The notes beneath the pieces were generated by a model. That model had not been told where the DNA came from. It searched no databases and saw only the letters and a program-made list of their open reading frames with translations. From Agrypnia vestita (taxonomy: Eukaryota; Arthropoda; Insecta; Trichoptera; Phryganeidae), in NCBI GenBank assembly GCA_016648135.1, contig JADDOH010002065.1:1-64000 (forward strand): 64,000 nt of DNA, written 5' to 3'. Position numbers and translations under genes: made by a program. The first letter of the stretch is position 1. Each line of letters opens with the position of its first letter. Shown piece after piece: positions 31,315 through 42,290 of the stretch.

Positions 31315-31412
31315 TAAATTTTTTTTGGCAGTAATCGACCTCGAACCAGCGATCCTCGGAACAAGAAGCGAGAGTTTTACCGCAACGCTATCGAGCCCAC
31401 CCGAGGCCTGGT
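31315..31412 (-). repeat. tRNA-derived SINE-like segment
   Basis: The minus strand has an A-box-like TAGCGTTGCGG (about 31395), then GGATCGCTGGTTCGAGGTCG with a B-box (GGTTCGAGGTC) about 45 bases on, then an A-rich tail. It adjoins the truncated end of the RTE LINE. Confidence 0.45.
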
Positions 31413-31439
31413 CACAATTGTGCATATGTATCTCACACT

Positions 31440-31650
31440 TATTAATGTAAGGCGGTTTGTTTCAGTGCCGCCTCAATCCTGGGGGTGGGTTTCTTGGGGG
31501 GGCGGCAGTGGAGGGGGGGGGAGGGCGGACGTGGATCGGTCATCAAATGGCCGTAATGGCCAATTACAAGACATTAGGGGCCACCCTGTACCGCCCGAGA
31601 TACTGCTCCGTACTCACCCGGTACTTAGGAGTTAAGTACTCGTTTTAACT
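31440..31650. other. G-rich block with two overlapping open frames, no family recognised
   Basis: After TTTGTTTCAG (about 31467), which looks like a splice acceptor, a G-rich stretch (TGGGGGTGGGTTTC) gives open frames in two phases, ending at 31635 and 31648. One contains GHQMAVMANYKTLGATLYRP. Composition alone could produce both. A terminal exon is possible but unsupported. Confidence 0.2.
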
Positions 31651-31924
31651 TGGCAAAGATGTACAATGTACATCGTCATGATATATTATAATCGTTTCTC
31701 TGCGGGAAGCTGTGCTGATGACGTTAGTCTTCAAGCGTTTCATCGATTTTATATTATTTCACTAACCACGTTTAAAAAAATTAGTAATTATACAAAAATA
31801 ATATAATAAAATTTATTAAAATTTTACTATCGCATTTTTTCGCCATAAAATGTGTATCCACGAAGATAATAATTAAATATTTGCAATATTTCTTATGTTT
31901 TAAATAATGCATAACACATACCAA

Positions 31925-32050
31925 TATATCTTTGATGTCGTATATCTCCTTAACTGTTGATATTAGGTCATAATAGCTTGCACATTTTCGACTCATAATC
32001 AAGGCAGGAGTATAGTCCTGCGAGGTTATTAATGTTTTCCAAATAACCCT
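31925..32050. mobile_element. Right arm of the ACAGGGT foldback family
   Basis: It matches the right arm of the element at 12441-12975: GATGTCGTATATCTCC, CACATTTTCGACTCATAATC, then TTTTCCAAATAACCCTGT at the tip. No left arm is present. Confidence 0.7.
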
Positions 32051-33335
32051 GTATATGCACTATTAATTAATAATAGTGGGTAATTTATATAGCACTATTT
32101 TCGTGATAATTTCCAGCCAAGCGGCGTTGAGGTGAATTCTTTTTTAATTTTTCTTAAAATATATTGTATTAACAACATATTCTATCTTAACCGGTTGAAA
32201 TAACATTTATATTTGATAAAATAATTCATTGTAATTAACATTTATAATATAAAAATATAAAAGATTTTTTTAATATGTAATTGAATGACTTTTGAACTCA
32301 ATTAATTGCCAGCAATATAATTTTACATACGAACAGAAAGTTAGTTATTGTTTAACTATGCCGGGGACCAATAAACATATTGTAAACGTAATCCTTTTTA
32401 TGTTTACATAATATATTATTAAAATATTCCTACATAAAAATGCATATACAAATCAACAATTAAATTAAAAATCACACACAGGCTATAATTAAAAGGCAAA
32501 AAAGATATTATTAAAGCTATTTGTTAATAGTACACAAAAAAATTCTTAACTGACGACAAAAAACTTATTATGTAAATAACATAGATACTTTTCTTTCTAC
32601 ATCAAACACATAATAAACTTCCGAAACAACTCTAAGTGAACATCACAAACATATTACTTCATACTTCATTTGTTTTTACTAGATTTATATTCTTTCTACA
32701 TATACCTACTACACACTTTGTTTCACGAACATTATTTTTTTCTTCTTCCCCCTACCAATATATTCATTATATAACTTCTATAAACCTGTCCTACATTATT
32801 ATTGACAAACCATAACAAATAACAGGTATACAATCAGCTACTCTAGCATAGTCTACGCCTAAAATAGAGTTAAACTATGTGTATTTAGATAAATAATATT
32901 GTAAATAAAATTATATATATTATAACGATCCACTTGTTTATGCATAAAATAAATTGTATTACAAGGATTTTATAAATAAATAATAATGGAATAATAATAA
33001 ATAAATTTACATTATTACAGTAGTAACAAAATAACAATATGAAGTTTTTAAATCCAGAAACAAATTGGTATTTTGAAATTGACATGTGTTTAAATGACTC
33101 TAACAATGAAATCTGTCGTTTATCTATTTAAAAAAACTACCTTCACAATACAAAACTCAGTCAAATTTCAAAGGAAATTAACACCGTTTTAATGTATCAG
33201 TTTTAAGTTTCCTATAAAATTTGCTTACAAAATGAAAACAATTCATAAGCTGGTTTAATTTATATTCGATATTTGAAATAAAGCAATTTCGAATCACTTT
33301 CATATTTGAAATATTAAAAGAATATATATTTGATA
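32051..33335. other. AT-rich non-coding stretch
   Basis: Strongly AT-rich, no gene. A short trace of the CR1/L2-type LINE 3' end (AGCACTATTTTCGTGATAAT, then GCGGCGTTGAGGTGAATTC) lies at about 32090-32140. Confidence 0.45.
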
Positions 33336-33339
33336 AAGC

Positions 33340-33620
33340 GAGTGAATTCGTTATGAAAGTTACAGGTGAGCTCTCAGCTCGTTGGTGACTTTCAACCCTT
33401 TCAATTCATTTTGGAGAATCTGTGAGAAGAAAATCCGTTTGACATCCCGCCGGAAGTGCAAAAGCGCGGGAAATTTCACTTAAATTAAATATGGCACATC
33501 TCGAAATGAAATTCTTTTCAGAGCGCATCGCGCACGCCTTAAATGCACTTTGTTTCATTCAATTTATGGGTTTTGGAGAAATGTACAGATTCAGCCTCTG
33601 TACCTTCATTTTTCTTATTA
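33340..33620. promoter_or_regulatory. Single-copy island, candidate cis-regulatory element
   Basis: It contains an imperfect inverted pair AAAGTTACAGGTGAG / GGTGACTTTC around GAGCTCTCAGCTC, a CAGGTG E-box, a GGAAGTG word and a kappaB/Dorsal-type word GGGAAATTTC (33468-33477) beside AAAGCGCGGG. No repeat similarity in the window. The function is inferred. Confidence 0.28.
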
Positions 33621-33639
33621 CAATTTTCAATCGCGTAAA

Positions 33640-33965
33640 TCACTTTTTTTTTTCAATTTCAAATTCAAATTCAAATCACTTTATTTTGAATAGAACATTT
33701 ATATTAATTATGTACATGTTTACATATATTTAATTTATAAATATAACAAAATAATACGATAGTATTACATTATGAGTAGATATGTATTCTTTTCAATAGA
33801 ACATTACGCGTATAATTATGTCCATCCAATCTTCTGAGTCTCCTTACCGTTGGATTAATGAGCAGTTCTGATTCAGGTTGTGGAGAAATGGGCGTGCAAC
33901 AACTCTCTTCCCAATACTCTTTACCCAAACCCACAAGACTGTTGAGGAAATGAAAAGAAAAATAA
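33640..33965 (-). mobile_element. LINE 3' end remnant with TTTGAA-type tail
   Basis: On the minus strand a frame ending LINPTVRRLRRLDGHNYTRN then VLLKRIHIYS stops near 33779. An AT-rich 3' region follows, then AATAAAGTG and a short run of TTTGAA units (about 33648-33678). The terminal short-unit tail fits a non-LTR retrotransposon. The protein remnant is too short to classify. Confidence 0.4.
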
Positions 33966-34319
33966 AGTCAAACAGGCAATAGACGTCATCCCAAAGCATG
34001 TCTTACCACCGGACTCACAATCTTGAAGCGTAGTCATTCTTGAAAATGAGGGACAACCGATAATGATGGCTGAAATATATATCATGTCTTTGTGTCTTAT
34101 ATCTTGGCATTAGCGCATTAAAACATCAATTGTCACTAATCATAGCAATGAAATGATTCCCGATTTTGAACATAAATATATTAACCCTTTGAACTTATAG
34201 AACAGGCAGACAAATTTAATATAAAGGTAGAGAAAAATACATATCCTATTTCTCCGTCGATTGACGAGTCCCGATTCAATCCATCAGGAAACTCAATACA
34301 TTACCGTAAGCAGTAAGAT

Positions 34320-34495
34320 ACTAAACTCCTAAGCCTGTTTTTTCCTCCCCTGGATATGATTGAGAGGCACTCGCGACCCGTCACCCGCGATACATCCCCT
34401 CCCCTCCGCCCCAGTCGCGGCAGAGTACCTTCGCCATTAACATCCCACCCCCGGAATCTAAAAGGGATGAGCTCAGTATCTAGAAATCGTCTAAA
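34320..34495. promoter_or_regulatory. C-rich block of unknown role
   Basis: CCTCCCC and CCCGCGATACATCCCCTCCC runs at about 34345-34410 stand out from AT-rich flanks. No frame or repeat is recognised. Confidence 0.15.
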
Positions 34496-34499
34496 TAAA

Positions 34500-36445
34500 G
34501 AAAGAAACTGACAATAGTAAGAAATTCAATGTAGTTAGTTAATTAATGATAAGTACCTATCTTCATTCAAACCTTATATAAAATTTAAAGGAAACATTTT
34601 AAAATTAAGTGATGCTAAATATTTTATAATATTATTTACCTACTGTGTATAGTACATTCGTTTGTCTTAAATACATATATTGTATGTATAATAATTCATT
34701 CATAATTATTTTCATTTCTACATATTTATCAGACGAAATTTACCAATAAAACTAAAATATTTCTAAACTGAATTTAATCGTGATTGTCTTGGTGATATTT
34801 ATGTTAGATTTACCGATAATCCCCAACTATTTTCATAATTCTGCGTACGATTGACAACTAATTACTCCTAACTAAAACTCCAACAATAAAATCTCAAATA
34901 CCATATAACGTTACAATTAAAATACAAATCATATAAATATCCTTACAATAATGGATGAGCGTGGGATTTTCTAAAAAGCCTGGAAAGATCCAATGAAGAA
35001 ATATATATGTTTTTTATTTAAATCTACCATTGTATATTTAATGACATTTATTTAATTTTATGTCAACGTTAACAAAAAATATCGTCGACTAAAATAAACA
35101 TTATTCCTCTTTATGGATGGTAGAATTCTGTCACAAGTTGTGTTTCATCTCTTAGTTCTGCTGCCACTGGCACTTGCTCTTACTGCTGATACAGCCTTTT
35201 CTCCCAAAACTTCTTCTTTTGCCAGGTCCAAGAATGTCTTCAATGTGTCAAAAGATGAAATTGAAGAATTCAAAGGAATATGATAACGACGATTTAGATG
35301 AATTGATGAATGATGTGAATAAGTTATCTGTTTTTATACTCCTTGTATATAGTTAGGTACCCACCCAGTAGTCCTTAAAATAGAAAAATATTTAAAACCG
35401 CTTTAGGGTGGTCAGTAACAGAAATATGTAACTCGAATTTCATATTTTTTCCCTCACTTCCTTTTTGAATATAAAAGGAAATAATCATACTTTGTGAAAA
35501 CGTTTCAACTATTTTTCTATTCTCCTCGAAATAATGACATTCTGCATAATATTTCGAAAATGTTAAGTAATGAATTAATCATATCTTTTTTAAATAAAAT
35601 ATTAAGCAATGATCATTTTAAAAATGTTAATATTTAGTAATGAATAATCTTATCTTAGACGATAATAATATTAAGTAATGGACAGTGCTAGGATTAAGTA
35701 ACGGATTACTCTAGTTTTTGAGACATGAATACTATTAGTCCTGTGGAGTAAAAGGGATGATTAAAAATTAATAAATATGATACTAATAATATAAAAGTAT
35801 TTTAATTACACAACGCCATCCACCTCTTGCCATAGTCTTGTAGTTTAATCAGCTGGGCACTCGCTTCTGATCTGATGTAAATCTACCCCCATGTTTTTAT
35901 TTATTTATTAACGCCCTTCAGAGCTTTTATTAAAAATTAATTATAATAATGAAGTGTACATTAAATTGATGAATACTTCAAACAAAGTATCTAGGAATTG
36001 TTACATGGTGAATGCCCAAGAAATACAAACAAGAAAAGATAATAATATAAAGTGGAGAGCAAATAAATAGCAGTTGCACGACGTATGTATGACCTGTTTG
36101 TTGCTTTGTGCAACCACAGAATTCATCTTCTCTCTATGTAAGAGTCCTGCCCTTTACAGCCTCCTCGCTTCTGCTTTCTTCGGGATAGTTGGAGCATCAC
36201 ACATATTACATACATTACGAAGTTCCAAGTTCTTTAACTCCTTATATTTCCCGATTGCATTTAAAATAAAAAACAATTAATTAATATTTCCTTTAAGGGC
36301 CGTATCAACTTGAATTATATTTAAATGAAACCAAAAATCATGTTTAATCTATGGCATAAAAATGTACAGTTAGCAAAATACTGATGTATGATGAAATGTA
36401 GAAAACAAATGTATTGTGAACACTAAAATCCATTTCTTCCGGATA
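34500..36445. other. AT-rich non-coding stretch
   Basis: No supported gene. The open frames at 35174-35356 and 36074-36280 have no recognisable domain. There are short near-repeats of TTAAGTAATG at about 35560-35700. Confidence 0.45.
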
Positions 36446-36450
36446 TAGAA

Positions 36451-36514
36451 TATATACATATACAAAAAAATACTTATATTCCGATATATAAGTATTTTTT
36501 TGTGTATGTATATT
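36451..36514. repeat. Perfect-stem hairpin, about 28-bp arms
   Basis: TATACAAAAAAATACTTATA pairs with ATATAAGTATTTTTTTGTGT and flanking bases across a loop of about 5 bases, with one mismatch. It could be a tiny palindromic element. The size suits a small hairpin RNA precursor, but nothing shows transcription. Confidence 0.6.
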
Positions 36515-36529
36515 GCTTTTCCTGTTTTG

Positions 36530-36720
36530 GATATTTTACAGAATCAGTTGATCGTCAGAAAAATCCTTGGCGTCCTTCATAGTGTTGTACATTTCGACGT
36601 TATATTGTCGAATATCATTGAATAGAAACATTGAATAGAAACAATTTCGAGTGTCAAAAATAAACTATAATTCAAGTTGATTTAACCAGACTGAGAGCGC
36701 GTGTCTGCGACTTCTAACAC
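36530..36720. mobile_element. Fragment related to the PIF/Harbinger element at 48.8-50.5 kb
   Basis: It shares GAATCAGT(T/C)GATCGTCAGAAAA and TTGTACATTTCGAC in the same order and spacing with 50222-50285. No terminal repeats remain. Confidence 0.45.
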
Positions 36721-36749
36721 ACTGCACACAAAAAAAAATAGAGCGCATA

Positions 36750-36840
36750 CAAAAATTACGAAGGGGCCACGGGCTCCGAAACATGTTGATATTTTTTAAT
36801 ACAAAAGTGGTGAAAACTAATTTTATTTTTATTAATTATA
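36750..36840 (+). mobile_element. Penelope-like element 3' end remnant
   Basis: ACGAAGGGGCCACGGGCTCC is followed by GAAACATGTT, with a GGGG/CTCC stem around a 7-base loop. The tail ACAAAAGTGGTGAAAAC matches that at 8250. The upstream CTGA is lost. Confidence 0.5.
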
Positions 36841-37039
36841 ACATTTTAAAATTTATAAAGAGGGCTTTTTTTTCATAGTCTTTCCCTCAGCGCATAAATT
36901 ATACAATTAAATTTTAAAATGGCACCTATTCCAAAAGTCTTTTTGTGTACACAGCGATCCATAAAATCAGGGGACATTATGTCTATGATGAAGCTTACAT
37001 AGCTTTCTGTAAAATTTAACAAAATTCAAAATTCTATAC

Positions 37040-37480
37040 TATCGTATCATACGATTTCGAGTGGCTTTGTGAAGTACCCAGCCTAATTTCAAAATAACCG
37101 CTCACTTTACCATCGAGGCCACATTTCAGGTCATTTTATTCCTCAACTCGCAGGATCGTGGCTCGGCACTTTCAGTTCCACCCTAACTATCAAAACTTTG
37201 CTGCAAAATTCTGTTTGATCACTGTCCCCAAAGCTAATTTGCATTTATTTGGTAAAAGCGAAGCTAGATTTTGTAAAGCTGGCGAATAGTTTGTACCATC
37301 CCTGGAGGAAAAAGGATTTAAAGTTTCAGGGGTTGGGCGGCTCCCCCGACTTGCCTCCGCCCCCCCCCCTCGCCCGTCAGCGAGCCACTCTTGCCTGGAA
37401 GACACGAAGGCAGAATTAATTTCAGTAGATATCGGCTTCAACAAACAGAAGCACTTCAAGTATTCAACAACCAAAATCTT
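37040..37480. promoter_or_regulatory. Single-copy island, candidate cis-regulatory element
   Basis: It contains an octamer/POU word ATTTGCAT (37237-37244) in GCTAATTTGCATTTATTTGG, a TTTCAGGTCA nuclear-receptor-like half site (about 37123), and a C-rich block at 37360-37372. The minus-strand open frame 37190-37474 has no domain. The regulatory role is inferred. Confidence 0.3.
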
Positions 37481-38239
37481 ATTTTCTTAAAAATCATACG
37501 AATTAACCAACTTTTCAAAAAGCCTTTTTACTTTTTCCGAATCTCTTAACATCTACCTCTGCTAGGACGTCATCTACTGACCTGTGTGCACAGCAGGTTA
37601 CCGGTGAGATGTTACACAAGTGGATGGCAGAGGAGCAAGCAGGGTGGTAGAATCGGTGAGCGACCGAGCGAGCGAATTATTAATAACTTTTCTGAATAGA
37701 AAGAAACAACTTAACGGTCAAACTTGCTTCATCACGTGCATATCAATCATAAAAACTAAAAAAGATAGGTATTGACAAACCACTATTCATATGAATGCCA
37801 CGTGCGGGATTTAATACGCCTGCCACATAAATATGATAATATATATGTTTAATCCTTAACCAAAATTCTACCCTTTTTGAGTGGAAATTTAATCATGATC
37901 AAATTGAATCATTAAATCTTTTTCTGGGTGAAATCTTACGCGTTTCGCCAAATCCATGGATTAAGTTACTCAGAAAAGTATTTGAAATATTAAAAATGCA
38001 AGTTCTAGTTACAAAACCACAACACTATGTTTAATCCCTGACGAATCGGATCGGAGTACTTTTATATAATAAAGGAGATGCTATTCCTTAATCACAATCA
38101 ATAACTTGACTATATCTTACGGAGGAACACTTAATCAAATCATCACATAACATTGCAGGTTTTAAAAATGTAACCCATAAAAACCAAGTTTTTATTATAC
38201 TCCTTTTCTCATTTACTAGTTGAAACATTTATGGGCTTC

Positions 38240-38540
38240 GGTCGGGCGACGCTACGAAAGGGAATAATAAAAAATTTCCAAAAATCCAAAATTATACTAT
38301 AATCATAAAAAACCATTCAAAATTTGATAAATCCAAAAATTTATAACAAAAAATTTAACGAAAATTTGATAGATCTTCTTGATCGTCGCCACGAGTCTGC
38401 TTGCAAAGTTTCAGCTCGATTGGATCACGGGAAAAGGGTTAAAAATCGATCCAAATAATTTTCTTCAGATAAGCAGACAAGACGACAAGTAGACAAGCAG
38501 ACGCTACGAGTTAAAAGAAAGGGAGTAAAAAGAGATATTA
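38240..38540 (-). repeat. Dispersed repeat D, copy 2 (minus)
   Basis: Minus-strand copy of the block at 26770-27180. It holds TTGATCGTCGCCACGAGT, TTTGCAAAGTTTCAGCTCGA and, at the right, GTTAAAAGAAAGGGAGTAAA, also found at 41890-41910. Confidence 0.7.
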
Positions 38541-40125
38541 TTTTCATTTCTATACCTTATTGCGTCCACTTGGTTATACAAGAACGCCGACAGGGGGCCA
38601 GGTGCAGCCTTATACCAATAACACAATATAGAAACACTCGCTAGATTCCGTCCCAAAGCACTTCATAAGAAAATTGTAAAATCAAATACAAACCCTCGAT
38701 GCTGGCCAGCACAGTACTATTTATTACAGTGAATCTACAAACATAACTCTTTATTTTATTTTTGCCCTAACACTATACGTACGCAAACAAAAAATGAGGT
38801 TACGGTGCTGAATTTGTATTTGCCTTTACGAGAATCAGATGTGAAACATCCCTGTTATTGTACTTTGTTGCGATACAACCCTGCTGAGAGGCTGAGGATC
38901 TGTAATGGAGTGAAGGGGTATTAGGAATAAACGAAAGCACTGATGGCAATATATTGACAAGCGTATTAACCGCAGCCTCCTCTTTATCGAGCCATTTATA
39001 TGAAAAGCTTTTCCTCCAGGATAAGTGAGTACCCTCCACCCACACAGGGAGATGACTTTTCATCGAATAATATTAACGATAAGCTTGTATATTTTTTACA
39101 AAAGTATCGTAAATGTGTGTTTTGGGAGCTTTGTTATTTTTATAATACGTTATCTAGCAGAAACAATATTAAATCGATGTTATAATATATGTAAGGGATG
39201 GCGATACACAATTTAATTATAAATATTTTTCAAATGTTGATCATTTTTGGATGTTTCATGTGGACTTTTTCTAAAATATCGCATAAAACTCCAGCAAATA
39301 TTTGCATACAAAATATGTGGAGACTTTCCCATATCTGTTATAGGAAGGGTTGGTATTTTACCAGTAAGGTTTTATAAAAATTAATTGAAATTTTAATTTG
39401 CATCACTATAATAAAATGATAAACCTGCTTTCTTCTTTTAATACAACGAAAACTCACCGTACCACGTGTTTTTCTATCTATGTGATGGTTGCATCAGCAG
39501 GTTGCAGATCAAGATGTTTTCCTATCTTATCTGAAAAATTATAAAGCGTAAGGACATATTCTATCATCCCTGGTACAGTTAAATGATTTTTGCTCAATTC
39601 AATATATTTTCATTATCATTCTTCGTTTGTTTTGCCTATGTCTATATGTTTACATAGTTTATCAGGGTTTTGTACCTAAATTGTATACTAGTGATTTGTG
39701 TTTTATCTATTGTACGTGTTTGTATTTTTTATTACATAAAAAATTTGACACCACAAATAAGGAAAGTGAATGGCATTTTCGATATTGATAATGCCGTTTC
39801 GCAAAATTATTGTGCAATATGGTATCGACCGAATGAAAAGGATTGATACGGTAGATTGTGCTCATAAAACGGTTCTGGGTACACGGAGGATTGCCGTTCA
39901 TGGAGGATCTAAACCATGCACTTGATCCTCCGGACTCGAGTCGCAGAATGACAGACAGCGTCTACTCGCACACCTAATTTATGACTATTTATTAAATAAA
40001 GTTGGCCGCCCGGAGGCAGACATCATAAGGAGAATACAACAAGTACGAGTCGCAAACCTCCAACAAAAAATCCAAGATCCTTGAATCCCTCAATATTCAA
40101 TTATTATTTTTAAATTTTTGAAGCT
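38541..40125. other. Non-coding stretch
   Basis: No gene recognised. A frame around 39958-40082 (AHLIYDYLLNKVGRPEADII, then RRIQQVRVANLQQKIQDP) is open but unknown. It may be part of a decayed LINE upstream of the copy at 40130. Confidence 0.4.
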
Positions 40126-40618
40126 ATTCACAACATGGCCTCTCAATACATAACCGACTTCTGCATTCCATCTCCGCCAATAACAAACAGGTTAGCTGAA
40201 ATAAATCGCATCCACAAAACTAATTTCGGTGATCGTGCTTTTGCGGTGGCGTTATGGAACAAACTACCTAATGAATGAGACAGACAGCTTACCACAGTTC
40301 AAAAAACAACTTAAAACGCATTCATTTAGACAATCCTACAAAAACCTATAGAATCTGACCACAACAACACTAGTAATGTTTTCCACTCCTAGTGTGTACT
40401 CCGCGAAAAACACCTAATTCTTTCAGGCACTCCCAACTATTATAGTACTAAGCTTTAATTCCATTCCTTGCATGCCACCTAGTGAATAAGTAATAGTAAA
40501 TAAGTTTTTTTAGTAGTAAATTGTTTTGTAAGATAATTTTCTATGTAAAGCGCCCTTGAGGTGAATTCGCAAAACGGCGCTTTATAAACTATCCAAATAT
40601 TATTATTATTATTATTAA
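40126..40618 (+). mobile_element. CR1/L2-type LINE, 5'-truncated copy
   Basis: A degraded reverse transcriptase C-terminus (NMASQYITDFCIP; RIHKTNFGDRAFAVA; LWNKLPNE, a stop, DRQLTTVQKTT) is followed by the same 3' UTR as at 20145 and 21652 and a perfect ATT microsatellite tail at about 40600-40616. Several indels and stops. Confidence 0.75.
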
Positions 40619-40634
40619 CATTGATTTAAAGGTA

Positions 40635-41035
40635 AGGAAGAACTTGATTAAAACTCTGTCTGGAGTGTGCTGATGTATGGCAGCGAAACAGGGACCATCG
40701 GCCAGAGCATGTTCGGGAGGCTAGCGGCCTTTGAGATGTGGTGCTAAAGGCGCAGGGCGAAGATCCGTTAGTCAGAACATATCCGAAACGACGAGGTGTT
40801 GAGCAGGGTGGACGAAAAGTGACGGCTCCTGAACAGAATCGCCCAACAACGAGCTATTGGGATAGGCCATAATATAAAGTATCCGGGCCTGCTTTTTGCC
40901 ATCGTCCAGAGAAATGTTGAAGGCAACAAGCTACATAGTCCAGATTGTCGGAGATGTACGCTGTGGCACCTACCAAGTAATGAAGAGGCTGGTAGGTGGC
41001 GGGTGCTTGTTGCAGACCCAGATAAATAAAATTGA
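40635..41035 (+). pseudogene. LINE reverse transcriptase C-terminal region, degraded
   Basis: With frameshifts it reads WSVLMYGSETGTI, GRLAAFEMWC, a stop, RRRAKIR, a stop, SEHIRNDEVLSRVDEK, RLLNRIAQQRAIGIGH. It matches the pattern of insect LINEs (LiYGcEtWt.., FeMWcyRRmlkI.WtehIsNeeVL.rv, RLL..Ik.Rk...iGHi). The longest minus-strand frame over it (40854-41105) is a shadow. Confidence 0.65.
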
Positions 41036-41384
41036 CCACTCTAGTATAAGGTGGCACTATACATAAAGTGTCGCGCCTAATTAATTTGATTTTTTTAAAT
41101 ACCAAGTAAAAAGTTTAGAGAGTATTAAGCCTTACGAATTCATGTAAAATATAAAACATATGATGTTGATTAAAATAAGGTAGTTAATAAAAGTGTCGAA
41201 GCTAAAAAGCTGATGCCCTTTTAGCAGTAGATTGAGCGGTCTAGCCGCATGTACTCAGAGTATCGTAGACTCTAAGGAATCGGAAAAAAAATCGGCAGAT
41301 ATAGATTCAATCACCGATTACTGCTACTTTGGCTATCATATGAAACCCGCGTTTGCAATTAATCTCGATACATCCCTTCCCGGT

Positions 41385-41810
41385 AAACTGGCCACAAGTT
41401 TGTTTCTTTTTACTTCCTTTCTTTTAACTCTTGAACGCTTGCTTGACGCAAAAACTTTGAATCGATTTTTAACCCTTTTTCCGTGATACAATCGAGCTGA
41501 AACTTTGCAAGTAGACTCGTGGCGACGATCAAGAAGATCTATCAAATTTTCGTTAAAAAAAATTAATAATTATATTATGATTTTGGATTTTTAGAAATTT
41601 TAATGGTTTTTTCAAATTGGAATCATTACAAAAGTTTGATTACTACCAACGGCGGCCCGATAACGTCCCGGAATATTTAAAATTTGAATTACTCCATCGG
41701 TATAATAGGTACTTCACTACGAATTTCGAAAACTTATGACAATTGGTTCACAGATGACAGCACACTTCGGTTTTTGGGAAGAAATCAAATAATAAAGAGA
41801 TATTTTTAGA
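41385..41810 (+). repeat. Dispersed repeat D, copy 3
   Basis: Colinear with 26770-27180 over about 400 bp, including ACTCGTGGCGACGATCAA, GGAATCATTACAAAAGTTTG and TTTTGGGAAGAAATCAAATA. Non-coding; the open frames on both strands have no domain. Confidence 0.75.
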
Positions 41811-42039
41811 GATTTCTGACATAGATATTTGTCTAGACATGTTTCATTTTCAGTCAATCAATTATTTAACTACATGATGGTAAACTTAATTTACAAAGAA
41901 AGGGAGTAAAATAAAAACTTGTTTTTTATGGGTTAGTTTTTTTAACGTTCTTTCGGTTACCACCAAATGAAAACAAGCTTTCCATTTTGCAATACTTAAA
42001 AGTTTTATTTTATTTCTTGCCATTTTCAGTGACTAATCC

Positions 42040-42290
42040 CAATTATAATAATTTCATTGTCTGTCTGTCTGCTTGTATGTCCCCTTAAATTCCTGTAACT
42101 TCTTTATAGTAAAGAAAAAAATCTTTTCTTCTTTTTTACGTAATTTTTTTGCATTATTTTAACGTAAATATATTTTTTACGTAAAAGCTTTTACCTACAT
42201 TTTTTTATTTTCTTTTTTTAAATAAATGGATACTTATTCCTTAGGAACCGGCATGTAAAAGTAGCGTCATTATTGACGGGTTACAGCTAG
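42040..42290 (+). mobile_element. Helitron-type 3' terminus
   Basis: It ends in CTAG (42287-42290) followed by T. A hairpin CGTCATTATTGACG (stem CGTCA/TGACG) ends about 9 bases before it, the layout of Helitron 3' ends (stem-loop, then CTRR, inserted before T). A TGTCTGTCTGTCTGC run at about 42059 lies upstream. No Rep/helicase coding sequence is present, so it would be a non-autonomous copy; the 5' end was not found. Confidence 0.5.

Noticed and set aside
30981..31334. A 117-codon plus-strand open frame
   Set aside because: Shadow of the minus-strand RTE-type LINE reverse transcriptase.
40854..41105. An 83-codon minus-strand frame
   Set aside because: Lies opposite the plus-strand LINE remnant and shows no domain.
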